From NCBI RefSeq assembly GCF_010183535.1, contig NC_071330.1:15233717-15297716 (forward strand): a DNA stretch of 64,000 bases, written 5' to 3'. Below are positions 30,713 to 41,877 of the stretch, one piece after another. Position numbers and translations under genes: made by a program. The notes under the pieces are model-generated. The model saw only the letters and a program-made list of their open reading frames with translations. It was not told the DNA's origin and did not search any database. The DNA comes from Caenorhabditis remanei. Its lineage: Eukaryota; Nematoda; Chromadorea; Rhabditida; Rhabditidae. Position 1 is the stretch's first letter; every line of letters begins with the position of its first letter.

Positions 30713-32974
30713 TCAAAGACCCGCAGTCGATGTTCCTGGTTGCCTGTACATCTCCGCTTCAGTTTCTGCTCTAGTCACAATCTCTTCCTCTTCCATATCC
30801 ATAGGCTAAATAATCAGTATAACACCTTTTTTTTCAAAATGTCTTATTACCTCCTGGACACTACGATTCAAAAACAATGACTTTGTCATATTCAATACCT
30901 GGTCTCTCCACAAGTTTTTAGCTGGCGATTTTCTAGATTTCATAATCACTTTTTTCTTTGTTTTACAAAAGAAAGGAGACTTGAATATCACTTTTCTTTC
31001 TCCAGCGGCTTCTTCAAATTGAAGAGCATTCCAATGTATAACTGCCATTTCGGATCGCATATCATATCCAGATTTATCTCTATAAATTGAGAATTTTTGA
31101 AGTTTTTTTCTAGAAACGTACATGAAATGATCTTTTGGAAGATATCAGGTGCACAAAGAGTGGAAGCTCTCTAAACTAGAAGTCCCGAAATGAGGCGAAA
31201 CACTTTGTATATCTCTCTGTCTGTTGGCCTTTGTCAGTATAGAAAACAAAACGTCAAATGCCTTTTTGTGAGTCTTTTCCTTCATATCCAGATAATTTCT
31301 ATTGGGGATCGGTAACCTGTTTTGCGCATGTTGACAGCATTGGATACGATCGAACTTTAGAGAGCCAATACCCTGTTTAGATATAGTTGGATTATAATGT
31401 AAAACTGTGATATTGTTACTTCAAAGTTATCATGTTTGTTCTGGACATGCCAGAAGAAAGTCATGATCATCTGATAAGCTAATTCTCCATCTCCGTTTGC
31501 AGAACTAATTGAGCAATAAATGTGATTTATTAGCATTCGAACCCACGGCTTCATTGGTCGGAACTGTACCTGATTATACTTCTGAACATACAAATTGAAC
31601 TAAATTTCTATGGAATCACCTCTCCTATTTCCTTTCTTATTGACCTTATCCAATGCCAAGAGTCATAGTAGTGGTGAATCGACGGATAATTCTTCATGGC
31701 TTGTGTCAGATTCACACACCGGTCTGTCGTAAAAGACAGTACCGGATGATCAATTCCAGTCAACAATTGGAGATCTCCTATAACTCTTGGCAAACAAAGC
31801 TCATGACCGCTCTTCTCCAAAATCATTGAATTTCCTCCTCTGGGTTTTCTACTGGTTTCGAAGTCAACCAAAAGTTTTGACTGAACGTCCATAATCGAAA
31901 ACCGACATATATATGCCGAGTATCCACGACTGTCAAACTGACCGTCTCCAGACAAATGCACCCCACCATCCTTATCAACTTTCTCGCTCAGTATTGTCAT
32001 TATTTCTTTTTTCTGGAGCTCGTACAAATTTTTTATCGCAGGTCGTATGTAAAATTTCTCTATCTCCTGATATCGTCGATTTGATATGCAAGGCATCTTC
32101 AAAGTTTTGAAAAGAGAGCTTACTTTCTGAAAATCAAAATTTTATCATTGTACGCATCATACTTTCCCTAATTTACTGTGAATGCGTTTCCAGACGTTAG
32201 AAGGGCTGACGATAAACTAAGATTGATTTCAAATTGCTTCGGTCCTGGCTTAGAAGGTATATCCACGATATCAGACGAGCTCCATTTCCACGTATTAGCA
32301 CAAATAGAGCATTTGAATATAGCAGTTACTGCTGCACCCCGTCTACAGAAACAACCAACTCCAGAAGAATGTTTTCCACTTTTCAAACATTCCCAACATT
32401 TAGAAATGTGTGGCATCAATAGTTCAGTGTCGCAGATCACTTTAGAGATTTGATACAAAGAAACATTGTCCTCATTGGCACAGGTATTCTACAACAGTAA
32501 ACTAACCAAAACAAAAAAAGTGAAATCATACATCATCTTCAGAACATATATCGTTCTCACTCTCATTATCGGATTCAACATCAAAATCAGAAGAAGAATC
32601 TAGAGATTTAGAAGACATAGATGAAGACAAAGAAATAGAGGAGTCAGTTGAAGTATCATAATAACCATCTCTCGCCAAATTAGGAGGTTTTCCATTCTGA
32701 AGGGAAAAAAACGAATAAGGATGAAGTAAAGTGTACTCACCAAGTACGGACTAATTTTGGACCGAGGAAATTCTGCTTTCTTTCGAGGAAAGTGTGAGAG
32801 ACACAGATACGGAGTAATCGTTTTCTCACAATTTTCCTGAAACTCAGCTCCTAGTCGTTGATTCCAAACAAGAAGTTGCTCCTTGTTTTTCGTGACTGGG
32901 ATCATTTGCTTCCTGTTCTCAGCTTTTGCACAAAAAGCGCAATTTCTTCTGACAACTCTTGATTGAGAAGACAT
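30713..32974 (-). CDS. Kolobok-type transposase with THAP domain, seven exons, one internal TGA
   Basis: Exons in order: 32741-32974, 32532-32696, 32177-32488, 31620-32126, 31420-31581, 30851-31372, 30713-30805. All splice sites are GT-AG and all phases chain (every exon is a multiple of three), for 664 codons. Residues 1-78: THAP finger (NCAFC, then W, then CLSHF: C2CH). 79-133: Ser/Asp-rich acidic linker. 134-237: Cys-rich part (CWECLK, CFCRR, CSICANTW). 238-406: transposase core with GDGQFDSRGYSA (D298, D302), FTTDRC (D372) and DSWHW. 407-460: NHIYCSISS and HVQNKH. 461-634: TSSLESFHSL, then TGA at codon 536 (31145-31147), after which the frame continues YLPKDHF. A 30-residue acidic end follows. 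The TGA is the only visible defect. DDE assignments are inferred. Confidence 0.8.
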
Positions 32975-33288
32975 AGAGATCACCAGAGGTAAAATAATCA
33001 CCAGAGGTAAAAAAGTTCTTCTACCAACGTGGCTAATCATGATTTATAGTTCACGCGTTTTCAGTTCTTCAACTTATCGAACATATCCTTTTGAACACAA
33101 ATTAGTGGGTCACAATCGAATAAAAAAGTTAGGAAAAAAAGCAAACCTAAAAATTGAGAGCATCGAGATTTTATGCTCTCTACTGCACAATCTCTGGAGT
33201 CTCACAGTAAATCAAACTGGTAACAGTTTTTCAGAAGGTGACATTCAGGTCAAATATCGAGTAAACATATTTAGATTTTTCAGTTCCT

Positions 33289-33546
33289 CCAATAAAAGAA
33301 TTCTTATAAAAAAGAATGACGTTTTTATTAGAAATTTATTATACTTTCACGTGCACCATGGGAAAATGCAATGAAAAATTCAACGAAAAAGTGTACCATA
33401 AAGGTGCGATTTTACAACTTTGACAGCTCATAACTTTTTTGTATCAAATTTTCGGACCTACCTTCAAGAGAATTTTTTTGTCCAGCCTAAATTCTGCGTC
33501 GATTCATGTAAAAAAATATTTTCAATTCAAATAGCGCAGTCCCCCT
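33289..33546. repeat. Kolobok right TIR
   Basis: Inverted copy of 30423-30680, one mismatch (c/t at base 18 of the TIR). Confidence 0.9.
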
Positions 33547-34075
33547 TTAAGGTAGAATTCCCTATCGCACAACAGGTCGGGGGTTCGATCCCCACAGTGG
33601 TCAAAACTTTTAAAATCTTTTTTGCTTGTTTTTTTCGGACTCTACATGTCAAATAACCTAAAAATCTGCTATTTTCGAATATTTTTACCCCAAAATCGTA
33701 ATTTTTCGAAAATTTTTGGTTCTGACCCAGTGGTCAAGGTAAGGATGCCTGTCGTTCAACAGGTCGGGGGTTCGATCCCCACAGTGGTCAAAACTTTTTG
33801 AATCTTTTTTTGCTTGTTTTTTCCGGATTCTGCATGTCAAATAACTTTAAAATCTGCTATTTTTGAATATTTTTATCCCAAAAATCGTAATTTTTCGAAA
33901 ATTTTTGATTCTGGCCGAGTGGTTAAGGTAGAATTCCTTATCGCACAACAGGTCGGGGGTTCGATCCCCGTGGTGGTCAAAACTTTTAAAATCTTTTTTG
34001 CTTGTTTTTTTCGGACTCTACAACTCAAACAACCTAGGAATTCCCTGTTTTTGAGTATTTTCACCCCTGAATACT
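33547..34075 (+). repeat. tRNA-like satellite block, three units, first one split by Kolobok
   Basis: The first unit's A box lies at about 30405-30422 on the far side of the transposon and its remainder starts at 33547. B-box-like sequences near 33578, 33766 and 33954 (period 188). Confidence 0.85.
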
Positions 34076-34479
34076 TTATTTTTTAAAGATTCCCAAATTC
34101 GTATCTTCGAAACCCCGTTACTACTTCGATTCCTCCAATTTTCAAACACCTTTGCGCGCCAAGATATGACATCACTCAAAAAAGAAAAGACAGAGAGAAA
34201 AAGACAGACTCCATTCGAATCAGCCCATTAGAAAGGGCAAAACCATTATTCTTTACCCTTTTCGAACTTATCGGAGGAACAAATAGAGACACCGACTCGT
34301 TTATGAGTCAAAGATGACGTGATCTGGTTAATCACCGTGTCCATTTATCTATAACAAAGATTCGTTTCGAATCTAGAGTTCCCCTTGGTAAATCAGCATA
34401 CGGTATCCAAAAAGATGGAAAAAATAGAGAATTTTCAGATTTTTTCGAAAATTGCATTGAGCCAAGATGATCTTACTAG

Positions 34480-34840
34480 GTTATTTGACATGGAGAACCC
34501 AAAAAAAAACAAACAAAAAAGGATTCAAAAAGTTTTGAACACTGTGGGGATCGAAACCTCGACCTTTTGAACGAAAGGGAATTCTACCTTAACCACTCGG
34601 CCAGAACCCAAAATTTTTCGAAAAATAGCGATTTTGGGGATAAAAATACTCGAAAATGGCGGATTTTTAGGTTATTTGACATTTATAATCGGAGAAAAAC
34701 AAGCAAAAAAAGATTCAAAAGTTTTGACCACTATGAGGATCGAACCCCCGACCTGTTGAGCGATATGGAATTCTACCTTAACCACTCGGCCAGAATCCAA
34801 AATTTTTGAAAAATTACGATTTTCGGCGTAAAAAATTATC
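34480..34840 (-). repeat. tRNA-like satellite block, two inverted units
   Basis: Complements of the B box near 34547 and 34737 and of the A box near 34592 and 34777, period about 190. 34085-34480 shows no supported feature. Confidence 0.8.
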
Positions 34841-35130
34841 AGAAATAGTTGAATTTTGTAAATATTTAGATAAACTAGGTATTGGACACCTGGTACCTGG
34901 TCACTCAAGTACACACCGTCTGCTAGATTCATTCAAATCTGAAGGTTGTCTTCCTGTTTCAAGGACAAGGAAGTAAAAACATAAGCGGCTCGATAAAAAG
35001 CGCGCGTCCTTCAAACTTGTTTTTCGGAGTGTTCAAAGAAACTATATTTATTTAAAGGAAAATAACTGGGATACGGTAAGAAATACAAGGATTACTGTAG
35101 GAGAGAAGGAATTTAGGGGATGGAATGTCT

Positions 35131-35528
35131 TCAATGGATGGCGGATGTTGAACACTTCAAAGCATCCGACCCAGTAGACTTTGGCTGGCCGGAGACTGGT
35201 GACAAATCGTATTCCACGATTTCACGACCAGCTGGAGGAGCGAGGAAGATCCATTTGTGCTCAGGTCGAGGTTTCATGCATTCCGGAACAATGAGGTAGT
35301 TGACGATTAGCGTGATGATGAATTCCACAACGAGATGGAAGCCTGAAAACATTTTGGTAATTGAAAAGTTTTCTTTTATTGTTTTGCTTACCCAGCTAAT
35401 CCGGTGAGAATGCTGACGACAACTTTCTCATCTTTTGCTGTGCTCCTTATTGCGCAATAGATTAAAATGAAGGTCATGACGATATTGAAAGTATCAAAGC
35501 TGAGTTGAAGAGCCAAAACGAAATAGTT
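35131..35528 (-). CDS. Membrane-protein gene fragment, two exons
   Basis: Exon 35392-35528 follows TTTTCAG and ends at GTAAGC. It encodes NYFVLALQLSFDTFNIVMTF and a further hydrophobic run, then KDEKVVVSILTGLAG. Exon 35131-35342 follows TTTTCAG and encodes FHLVVEFIITLIVNYLIVPE (membrane segment), a WIFLAPPAGREIVEYDL stretch and a TGA. Two or three membrane segments are visible. The first exon ends in phase 2 whereas the second needs phase 1, so the junction as read is frame-shifted: a pseudogene or a mis-chosen splice site. Module P (35758-35890) lies upstream and may supply its first exon. Family not recognised. Confidence 0.5.
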
Positions 35529-35757
35529 CTGAAAATGGAGGATCTTTACTACAAAAATGCGGTTAAGACACCCCAGACAATCTATTTCTTCCTTCTCTTT
35601 ATGGGAAGCCCAGAGAAGACGGCGCGTTCAAAATATTTGCAAACGGGAATACGACGCGTCTAAGATACGCCAGACACCTCAGAATTAGGGAATAAGAAAA
35701 TTGATGTCTAAAATCTATTTCTTCACTATTTTTTGGTCTAAAAACCCATAAAAACAT

Positions 35758-35890
35758 ACTTACCTTCTCCACAATCCGCAACCATTAGAATTCTCAAATA
35801 ATCAAAAATAAATATTGTTTTGGCATCCATTCAGTAGTACACCTTTGAGTTGAACTGATTTTTTAGGGAATCGCTTAGAGGGGTGTGGCC
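35758..35890 (-). promoter_or_regulatory. Promoter-plus-first-exon module P, copy 2 (interrupted)
   Basis: ACTTACCTTCTCCACAATCCG, GAATTCTCAAATAATC, GGCATCCATTCAGTAGTACA and TTTGAGTTGAACTGATTT as in the other copies. The upstream TATA-side part appears to continue at about 36590-36755 (ACATATAAATTCTATA) after inserted sequence. Confidence 0.5.
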
Positions 35891-36098
35891 AGTCTCTTCT
35901 CTCTTTTCCTCAGGTTCTATCTTTCAACTGAGAAGAATAGTTCACCTTGCACAGCGGGGCGTAAACAACACCTCGGCCGACCGATAGACATTTCTCCCAA
36001 CCCTTTACATTTAGTATTCTACACTTACTGGTGGAAGAGGGTGACAACAAGTCACTTGCTTTCCTATACCGGCCAATAAAGATTGCAATCCAAACTGA

Positions 36099-36500
36099 CT
36101 AGGGAAGGCCTTCGGGACGTAATCTATATCATTGGAAAGCTGAGAAAACGCTGATTCCAAATATATATTCAGTTTTTGCCCTCGAGTTCTGGTATTCGAG
36201 AAAAACGAGGTTAAAGTTTGGACCCCTGGTAGTGGGGCGATGTGGCATGAGGAAGGGTGTGGGTTCGGTCCCGGACCGTTATCCAAATCTTGAAAAAGTG
36301 AGACAGACCTTGCTAGAGAGACTTAAAAGTTCATTACAAAAAATGCAACAAAAAAAATTCACAACTTTGACCTCGTTTTTCTCGAATACCAGGCCTCGAG
36401 GGCAAAAACTGAATATATATTTGGAATCAGCGTTTTCTCAGCTTTCCAATGATATAGGTCACGTCCTATAACTCCACGGTCACTCGGAGGCCTTCCCTAG
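36099..36500. mobile_element. CTAGGGAAGG-family foldback with an inserted tRNA-like segment
   Basis: Ends CTAGGGAAGGCC / GGCCTTCCCTAG, flanked by TGA and TTA (imperfect). The centre, about 36216-36365, holds a non-palindromic segment with CCTGGTAGTGGGGCGATGTG and GTGTGGGTTCGGTCCCGG, which resemble tRNA A and B boxes. Confidence 0.65.
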
Positions 36501-36780
36501 TTAGTGTACCTAAAACAGACAAACATTCTAAAAGTCAAAGCTTCTGCCTTTTACACATATCTCCTTCTTCAACACGATATCATTTTGTTAAGGAGAGAAG
36601 AGCAAATGGGGGAGGGATTAAAGGGTGTGCTGAAATCGAGGGGACACCTTATTATTACTAAAAGCCGACTAGTATACTTTTAGTAAGGTGGCTCTCAGGA
36701 TTTATCACCCTGTCGTATCAGACTACATATAAATTCTATATGAGCACTGCAGAGACAGGAGGGGGATTGTCAACGCCTAA

Positions 36781-37040
36781 CTAGGGAAGGTCGTCGGCTC
36801 GGTCTGGAGTTATGTTACGTGACCTAAATTATTGGAAAGCTGAGAAAACGCTGATTCCAAATATATATTCAGTTTTTGCCCTCAAGGCCTGGTATTCGAG
36901 ATAAACGAGGTCAAAGTTTGAAAAAATGAAAAATTATTGCCTTGGGGGAAAAAACTGAATATATATTTGGAATCAGCGTTTTCTCAGCTTTCCAATGATA
37001 TAGGTCACGTAACATAACTCCAGACCGAGTTGAGGACCTT
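36781..37040. mobile_element. CTAGGGAAGG-family foldback, right end lost
   Basis: CTAGGGAAGGTCGTCGGCTCG on the left; the mirrored arm ends at CGAGTTGAGGACCTT without the terminal CCCTAG. Confidence 0.65.
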
Positions 37041-37209
37041 TTCATGTCTTTTCATATGAGAATTTTGAAAAATTCTAGAGAAATGTCATAAGTAAATTCA
37101 TTAGGTAAATAATTAGCAAATTACAGAAAATTACAAAAAATTATGAATATGATATGAAACAATATAATAAACTATCACAACATAGTAATTAACGATTAAA
37201 TAATTAATG

Positions 37210-37830
37210 ATCCGTTTGTTTCACTACTTGAACCACAGGGAGACAATCTGAAAATAAAAAAATGTTTTAGAATTTAATTTTTGGGAAGTTTGGAAACTAA
37301 TTTCAAAACGTCTCTGGCAGTTTGTAACGTATATTTTAAAGCTTTTCTTGCTTTTTTCAAACAAAAATTGATGAGAAATAGCGTTTAGACATATTTTTTA
37401 GTTCCAAAATCTCAGAAATTGAGTTTTAAACTATTTTTTTTGCAGTTTTCCGTTCAAAAACACTCAAAGAGTCAAATTTTTATGTCAAAAAAGGTGTTTT
37501 TATGGCAAAAAATCAGTTCCAAACCTCTTAACTCACAGTTTTCAAAATTCTTAACCATTTTATTGTCTTCCTTTGATGGTTTCTCTTTCTTTCCATCCTT
37601 TTTAGTTTCCTTTTTGGAGAATATCCTCTATCTTCTTCCCAAATCAGTAACCAGGGCCACAAGGAACCTGAAATAACTAGAGTGTTACCATTTGTTGGGG
37701 AAAAGTATGAACCATACATTGTAATTACAACCAGTGCCGCAATTAGACCACTGTTTTGGTTCTCGTAAACAATGAGGATTCCTCTCAATTCTGCTTCTCC
37801 GTGTGCCATTGGAATCAAAACAAGAAGGTA
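37210..37830 (-). CDS. Minus-strand gene fragment related to the 26.6-29.3 kb locus
   Basis: An ATG at about 37818 opens MIPMAHGEAELRGILIVYEN, then a hydrophobic stretch. Downstream, about 37525-37680, a frame with KKDGKKEKPSKEDNKMVKNF ends at GTGAGTTAAG. The following intron resembles the one after the 26961-27104 exon, and a short terminal exon after TTTTCAG near 37245 reads IVSLWFK then stop. Frames do not connect cleanly. Read as a diverged or decaying paralogue of the 26.6-29.3 kb locus. Confidence 0.3.
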
Positions 37831-37848
37831 TTCCCTAAAACATTATCG

Positions 37849-38612
37849 GTACCGGACAAAAAGGTATCAACTTTGGCTGGAAAATGACCAACTTTGACAG
37901 TGTTTTTCGGTGTCACTTGATTGTCCGATGAAGTCAATTTTGTACGGGCTGAACAGAGCAAAAATAGTACATCATTTTTGTAGTTCTCTGGTCCTTACGC
38001 ATCCAAATGACCCAAGGCATTGCTGACGTTTTAGCAGTGCAAATTCTTACTGTAGCTTTAAAGGCGCATAGCGAAAAAGTTTTCCTACAGTATACAAAAT
38101 TACTAAATCAGCCGTTTTCTACCGAATTCAGTGAAGTTTAGGTGTTTTATAGCAATAAAATTACGAAAATTCCCCTAAACTTATTTTTAATTCCCAAAAA
38201 GTTGGTTTTTTTTCCGGTGAAAACATTTTCAAAACATTCTTATCGCGTTATGCGCACAGTAGACTTCTGACGCTTTTCCCGTCTCGCTGACGCATTAAAA
38301 GTAGATTTTGGAGTGATAGGGTGCTGTGTAGTTGACCATTTTTTTGTATGGACACTACCATAAAGGTTACAGGTAAAGAAACCCATTACTCCCCGAAATC
38401 GACTAATTTTCACTTTGACAACCTATAACTTTCAAGATAGGGTTCCTACAAAAAAAATGATCAACTACAAAAATGATGTACTATTTTTGCTCTGTTCAGC
38501 CCGTACAAAATTGACTTCATCGGACAATCAGGTGACACCGAAAAACACTGTCAAAGTTGGTCAGTTTCCATTGAAAACATCCAAAATTGATACCTTTTTG
38601 TCCGCTACTGTA
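37849..38612. mobile_element. Foldback element, GTTGTCAACTAC family, long copy
   Basis: Arms GTACCGGACAAAAAGGTATC..., AAGTTGGTC-type, GTGACACCGAAAAACACTG and GAACAGAGCAAAAATAGTAC are inverted around about 38230. The centre (38000-38330) is AT-rich with no gene. Confidence 0.7.
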
Positions 38613-38639
38613 GATTAAATAGTTAGATAGTGTAAAACG

Positions 38640-38890
38640 GTGTCACTGATTGTTTCACAAAGTAAATGAACCATACAGAACAAAATTCGAGTTTTATTTT
38701 TGTAGTTGACACATTTTTTTGTACGGGCACTCTCTGGAGAGTTACGGTCATTTTAAGACAACATCACTATTTTCCACTGAAATGGGACGGGTTGAGTGAG
38801 AAATTACTGTAACTCTCTAGGGAGTGTCCGTACAAAAAAAGTTGTCAACTACAAAAATATAACTTTAATTTTGTTTCTCCATGGTGCTGT
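38640..38890. mobile_element. Foldback element fragment, same family
   Basis: TTTTTGTAGTTGACACATTT and its inverted copy GTTGTCAACTACAAAAAT around 38770. Confidence 0.6.
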
Positions 38891-38948
38891 AATAACAACT
38901 TTTGTTCAAAGTCTTACTTTTGTATGGGGACCCCAAAAATGTCTAGTC

Positions 38949-39314
38949 CAGAGTTGTGCGGAAGTGATTTTTTTCTAAAACGGAAGTCGGAAGTCGGAAG
39001 CCGGAAATAAAAAAACGCCCGAAAGTCGGGAGTCGGAAGTCGGAAGTAGATTTTTTTTTGCAAATATTCCAAATTCCAAGAGAAAAATCATAAAACTCGC
39101 TAAAACCACTGGAAAATTAGTTTTTGGCTGTCGAAAACCCTATTATCTGTCCTATTTGACCATTTTTTCATGTATTTCTGCGAGATGTATTCTTCCTAAA
39201 TTTCACAGTGTTGGAATGACGGAAGTCGGAAGTAAAACTCCTTATCCGGAAGTCGTAAGTCGGAAGTAAACTTTTCAAAACGGAAGTCGGAAGTCGGAAT
39301 TTTGCGCAACTCTG
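38949..39314. mobile_element. hAT-type element with heptamer interior (copy D)
   Basis: Ends CAGAGTTGTGCGGAA and TTTTGCGCAACTCTG, perfect 8-bp duplication GTCTAGTC (38941-38948 and 39315-39322). CGGAAGT heptamer blocks flank a ~150-bp unique spacer that is recognisably the same as in copy C (TAGTTTTTGGCTG, TTTGACCATTTTTTC). Confidence 0.9.
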
Positions 39315-39398
39315 GTCTAGTCTCTTGCCTTATTCGACAATTCAGAAAGTTCTGGGAAGGCTTAAGCGACAAAAAACTGTTTTAGCCCAAAACATTAA

Positions 39399-40919
39399 AG
39401 GAGGACTGAAGTCATATTTTTTTATTTCAGATTCTGATACTTCAGAAAATTCTGAGCAACTTTCATCATTGGAGTGTATGCTAAAAATCGCTCTAAACGC
39501 CCTAACAAGGGAACCTTTTTCATACACCGGTTGGGAATTTGATGAAACTTGGCACACATATGCTTTCGAATGTGCTCAATTGAATGGCGTTGTCAGAATT
39601 TGCAGAGTTCTTCTCATTGGCTAGAAATCTCGATCTGAAAATTCTGGAAATCCAAGCCTCAATTTGACCACGCGGCATCGCCCTCTTGACTCTCCTTCTC
39701 TCAATAAAAAAAAGCATCGAGAATGGCGCAGTGAGGGGGTGTGGTGTTGGGAAGGTGGTGGGTACGGTTCCTCTCCCCGAAATACTTTTTTTACATTTTT
39801 GAATTTCAATTTTAAAGAGTTTCTGATTGGCTCAAAGATTTTTTGGATTTTGAATCATTGAAAATTGATGACTGTGAGTTTAGGAAGCATTCATGACGAA
39901 AAACGAAAGCTTTTTTTCGAGAATTTTTCGCTTTCCAATCATCAAGAGGTGGACGAAGTGAAAGAAAATATTTTGAAATAAAAGTTTTGAAATTACTTCA
40001 TATGAACAAATCACATGAGAAATAATTGTTTTTTTTTGAAAAAAAATTTACTTCGTCCACCTCTTGATGGTCGGAAAGCGGAAATATTCTCAAAAAAAAA
40101 GTTTTCGTTTTTTGTCATAACTGCTTCCTGAACACATAATCATCAATTTTCAATGATTCAAAATCCAAAAAATCTTTGAGCCAATCAGAAACTCTTTAAA
40201 ATTGAAATTCAAAAATGTAAAAAAAGTATTTCAGGGAGAGGAACCGTACCCACCACCTTCCCAACACCACACCCCCTCACTACCACTGCGCCATTCTCGA
40301 TGCTTTTTGTATTGAGAGAAGGAGAGTCAAGAGGGCGATGCCGCGTGGTCAAATTGAGGCTTGGATTTCCAGAATTTTCAGATCGAGATTTCTAGCCAAT
40401 GAGAAGAACTCTGCAAATTCTGACAACGCCATTCAATTGAGCACATTCGAAAGCATATGTGTGCCAAGTTTCATCAAATTCCCAACCGGTGTATGAAAAA
40501 GGTTCCTTGTAAATTCACGTTTTCCCGGCTCAAAAGGAGCCTAGGTGGAAGAGTTTTCCCACGCGAATTTTTTCCACCGTGTAGTCCTCTCGGACAAATT
40601 TATTTCTTTTTATTTCTTGATTTTTCGTTTTCTTGGTTTTTTCAACAAATTTTCGTGTTTTTTTTTTTCAATTTATATCGTAAAAAAGAAGAAAAAACAC
40701 GAAAATTTGTTGAAAAAAGCAAGAAAACAAAAAGTCAAGAAATAAAAAGAAATAATTTTGTCCGAGAGGACTACACGGGGGCAGGCTCCTTTTGAGCCGG
40801 GAAAACGTGAATTTAGGGCATTTAGAGCGATTTTTAGCATATGCTCCAATGATGAAAGTTGCTCAGAATTTTCTGAAGTATCAGAATCTGAAATAAAAAA
40901 ATATGACTTCAGTCCTCCT
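39399..40919. mobile_element. Kolobok-type non-autonomous foldback with TTAA target
   Basis: 1521 bp flanked by TTAA (39395-39398 and 40920-40923). Ends AGGAGGACTGAAGTC / GACTTCAGTCCTCCT are inverted, and most of the length folds back around about 39985. Its end resembles AGGGGGACTGCGC of the full Kolobok. The right arm carries a 302-bp nested insertion. Apparent protein frames in the arms are mirror artefacts. Near 39722-39780 and 40255-40310 the arms hold GGCGCAGTGGTAG and GGGTACGGTTCC, weakly tRNA-like. Confidence 0.75.
40512..40813. mobile_element. 302-bp nested MITE with TA target
   Basis: Ends AATTCACGTTTTCCCGGCTC and the inverted copy, flanked by TA (40510-40511 and 40814-40815). The mirror arm at 39503-39515 lacks it, which shows the empty site. 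T-rich and A-rich arms fold back. Confidence 0.75.
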
Positions 40920-41877
40920 TTAATTCTAAAATTTTCAATGTCATGATTTTCATCATAATTACACCAGAACCTACATTTACTCTTCCACCCTCATCCATCA
41001 TCGTTTCTTGAATGCTTCAGGTTGATCATCTCCACTGAAATTGAAATAATTGGATATACATAACTACGTGTCTTCTTAGGAGAACTTACCACCGGCTTTC
41101 TTCATCGTTCAGCTTACGGTCCCTTCCAACTCATACATCTGAAATAATATAAACTTGATGTTTTCTGAGAAAAAAAAATTGTGAATAAATGTAATTCCCA
41201 TGCGACATTTTATCGTACATAATTCTTACACAATATTTTGATAAATAACAAAAAACAGGTTATTTGTTTTGGGAATATCATATTCAACATACCAGTAATA
41301 ATAGGAAATGCATAGCCTAAATTCACAAAGACAAAAAGTTCGGCCAGCACGGACCACTTTGCACTTTTGACTTCTTAAAAATGCGTTTTTCAGCCAATTT
41401 TTCACAATTTCAATGTCATTAAACCCGGTTTTTGTGATTTTCTGACTTTTCGGATATAATTGCACGTTTTCAGGTGGAAAATAAGTTTTTAGGTCAAAAA
41501 ATGTAATAATCATCGTTTCTCGAAGAGAGCGCCCAAGGCGCGCCAGCCGACGATTTTCACGATTTTTACCGCAAAAAACCTCAATTTTTTGAGTAAAAAT
41601 TGATTTGAGACCATTTCCAGCCAATCTTTCACAAAAATTGGCTGAGATTCCGGTTTTTTCACAAAAATTGGAATTTCGAGGTTAAGGGGTTAAATGGCAT
41701 TAAAATTCTGAAAAATTGGCTGAAAATCGCATTTTTTAACGAAAATTTCACAAAAATCGGTGAAAATCGGAACAATAAGTGTACTTACCTTTTTTTTCCT
41801 ATCGGTTCATCGGCTTTCGGTGGATCTGTTTTTTACTGAAAAAATATGGTCAAGAAATACGGTTCCCTCAAAAACGT

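Larger units (their letters stand above)
30423..33546 (-). mobile_element. Kolobok-type DNA transposon, nearly intact
   Basis: 3124 bp flanked by TTAA (30419-30422 and 33547-33550). TIRs are 258 bp each (30423-30680 and 33289-33546), starting AGGGGGACTGCGCTATT, and I count a single mismatch between them. Inside is one minus-strand gene with a THAP zinc finger and a transposase-like body. TTAA target, long G-rich-ended TIRs and THAP together match the Kolobok superfamily. Joining the flanks across TTAA restores the tRNA-like A-box sequence, so the element landed inside a satellite unit. The near-perfect TIRs imply very recent insertion. Confidence 0.9.

Noticed and set aside
32974..33040. Longer transposase start at 33040
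   Set aside because: The extra residues are a hydrophobic run encoded by a short tandem repeat; the ATG at 32974 directly precedes the THAP finger.
39325..39624. 99-codon ORF with SDTSENSEQLSSLECMLKIA
   Set aside because: Lies in one arm of the 1.5-kb palindrome and is mirrored in the other arm; no splice sites or start context.
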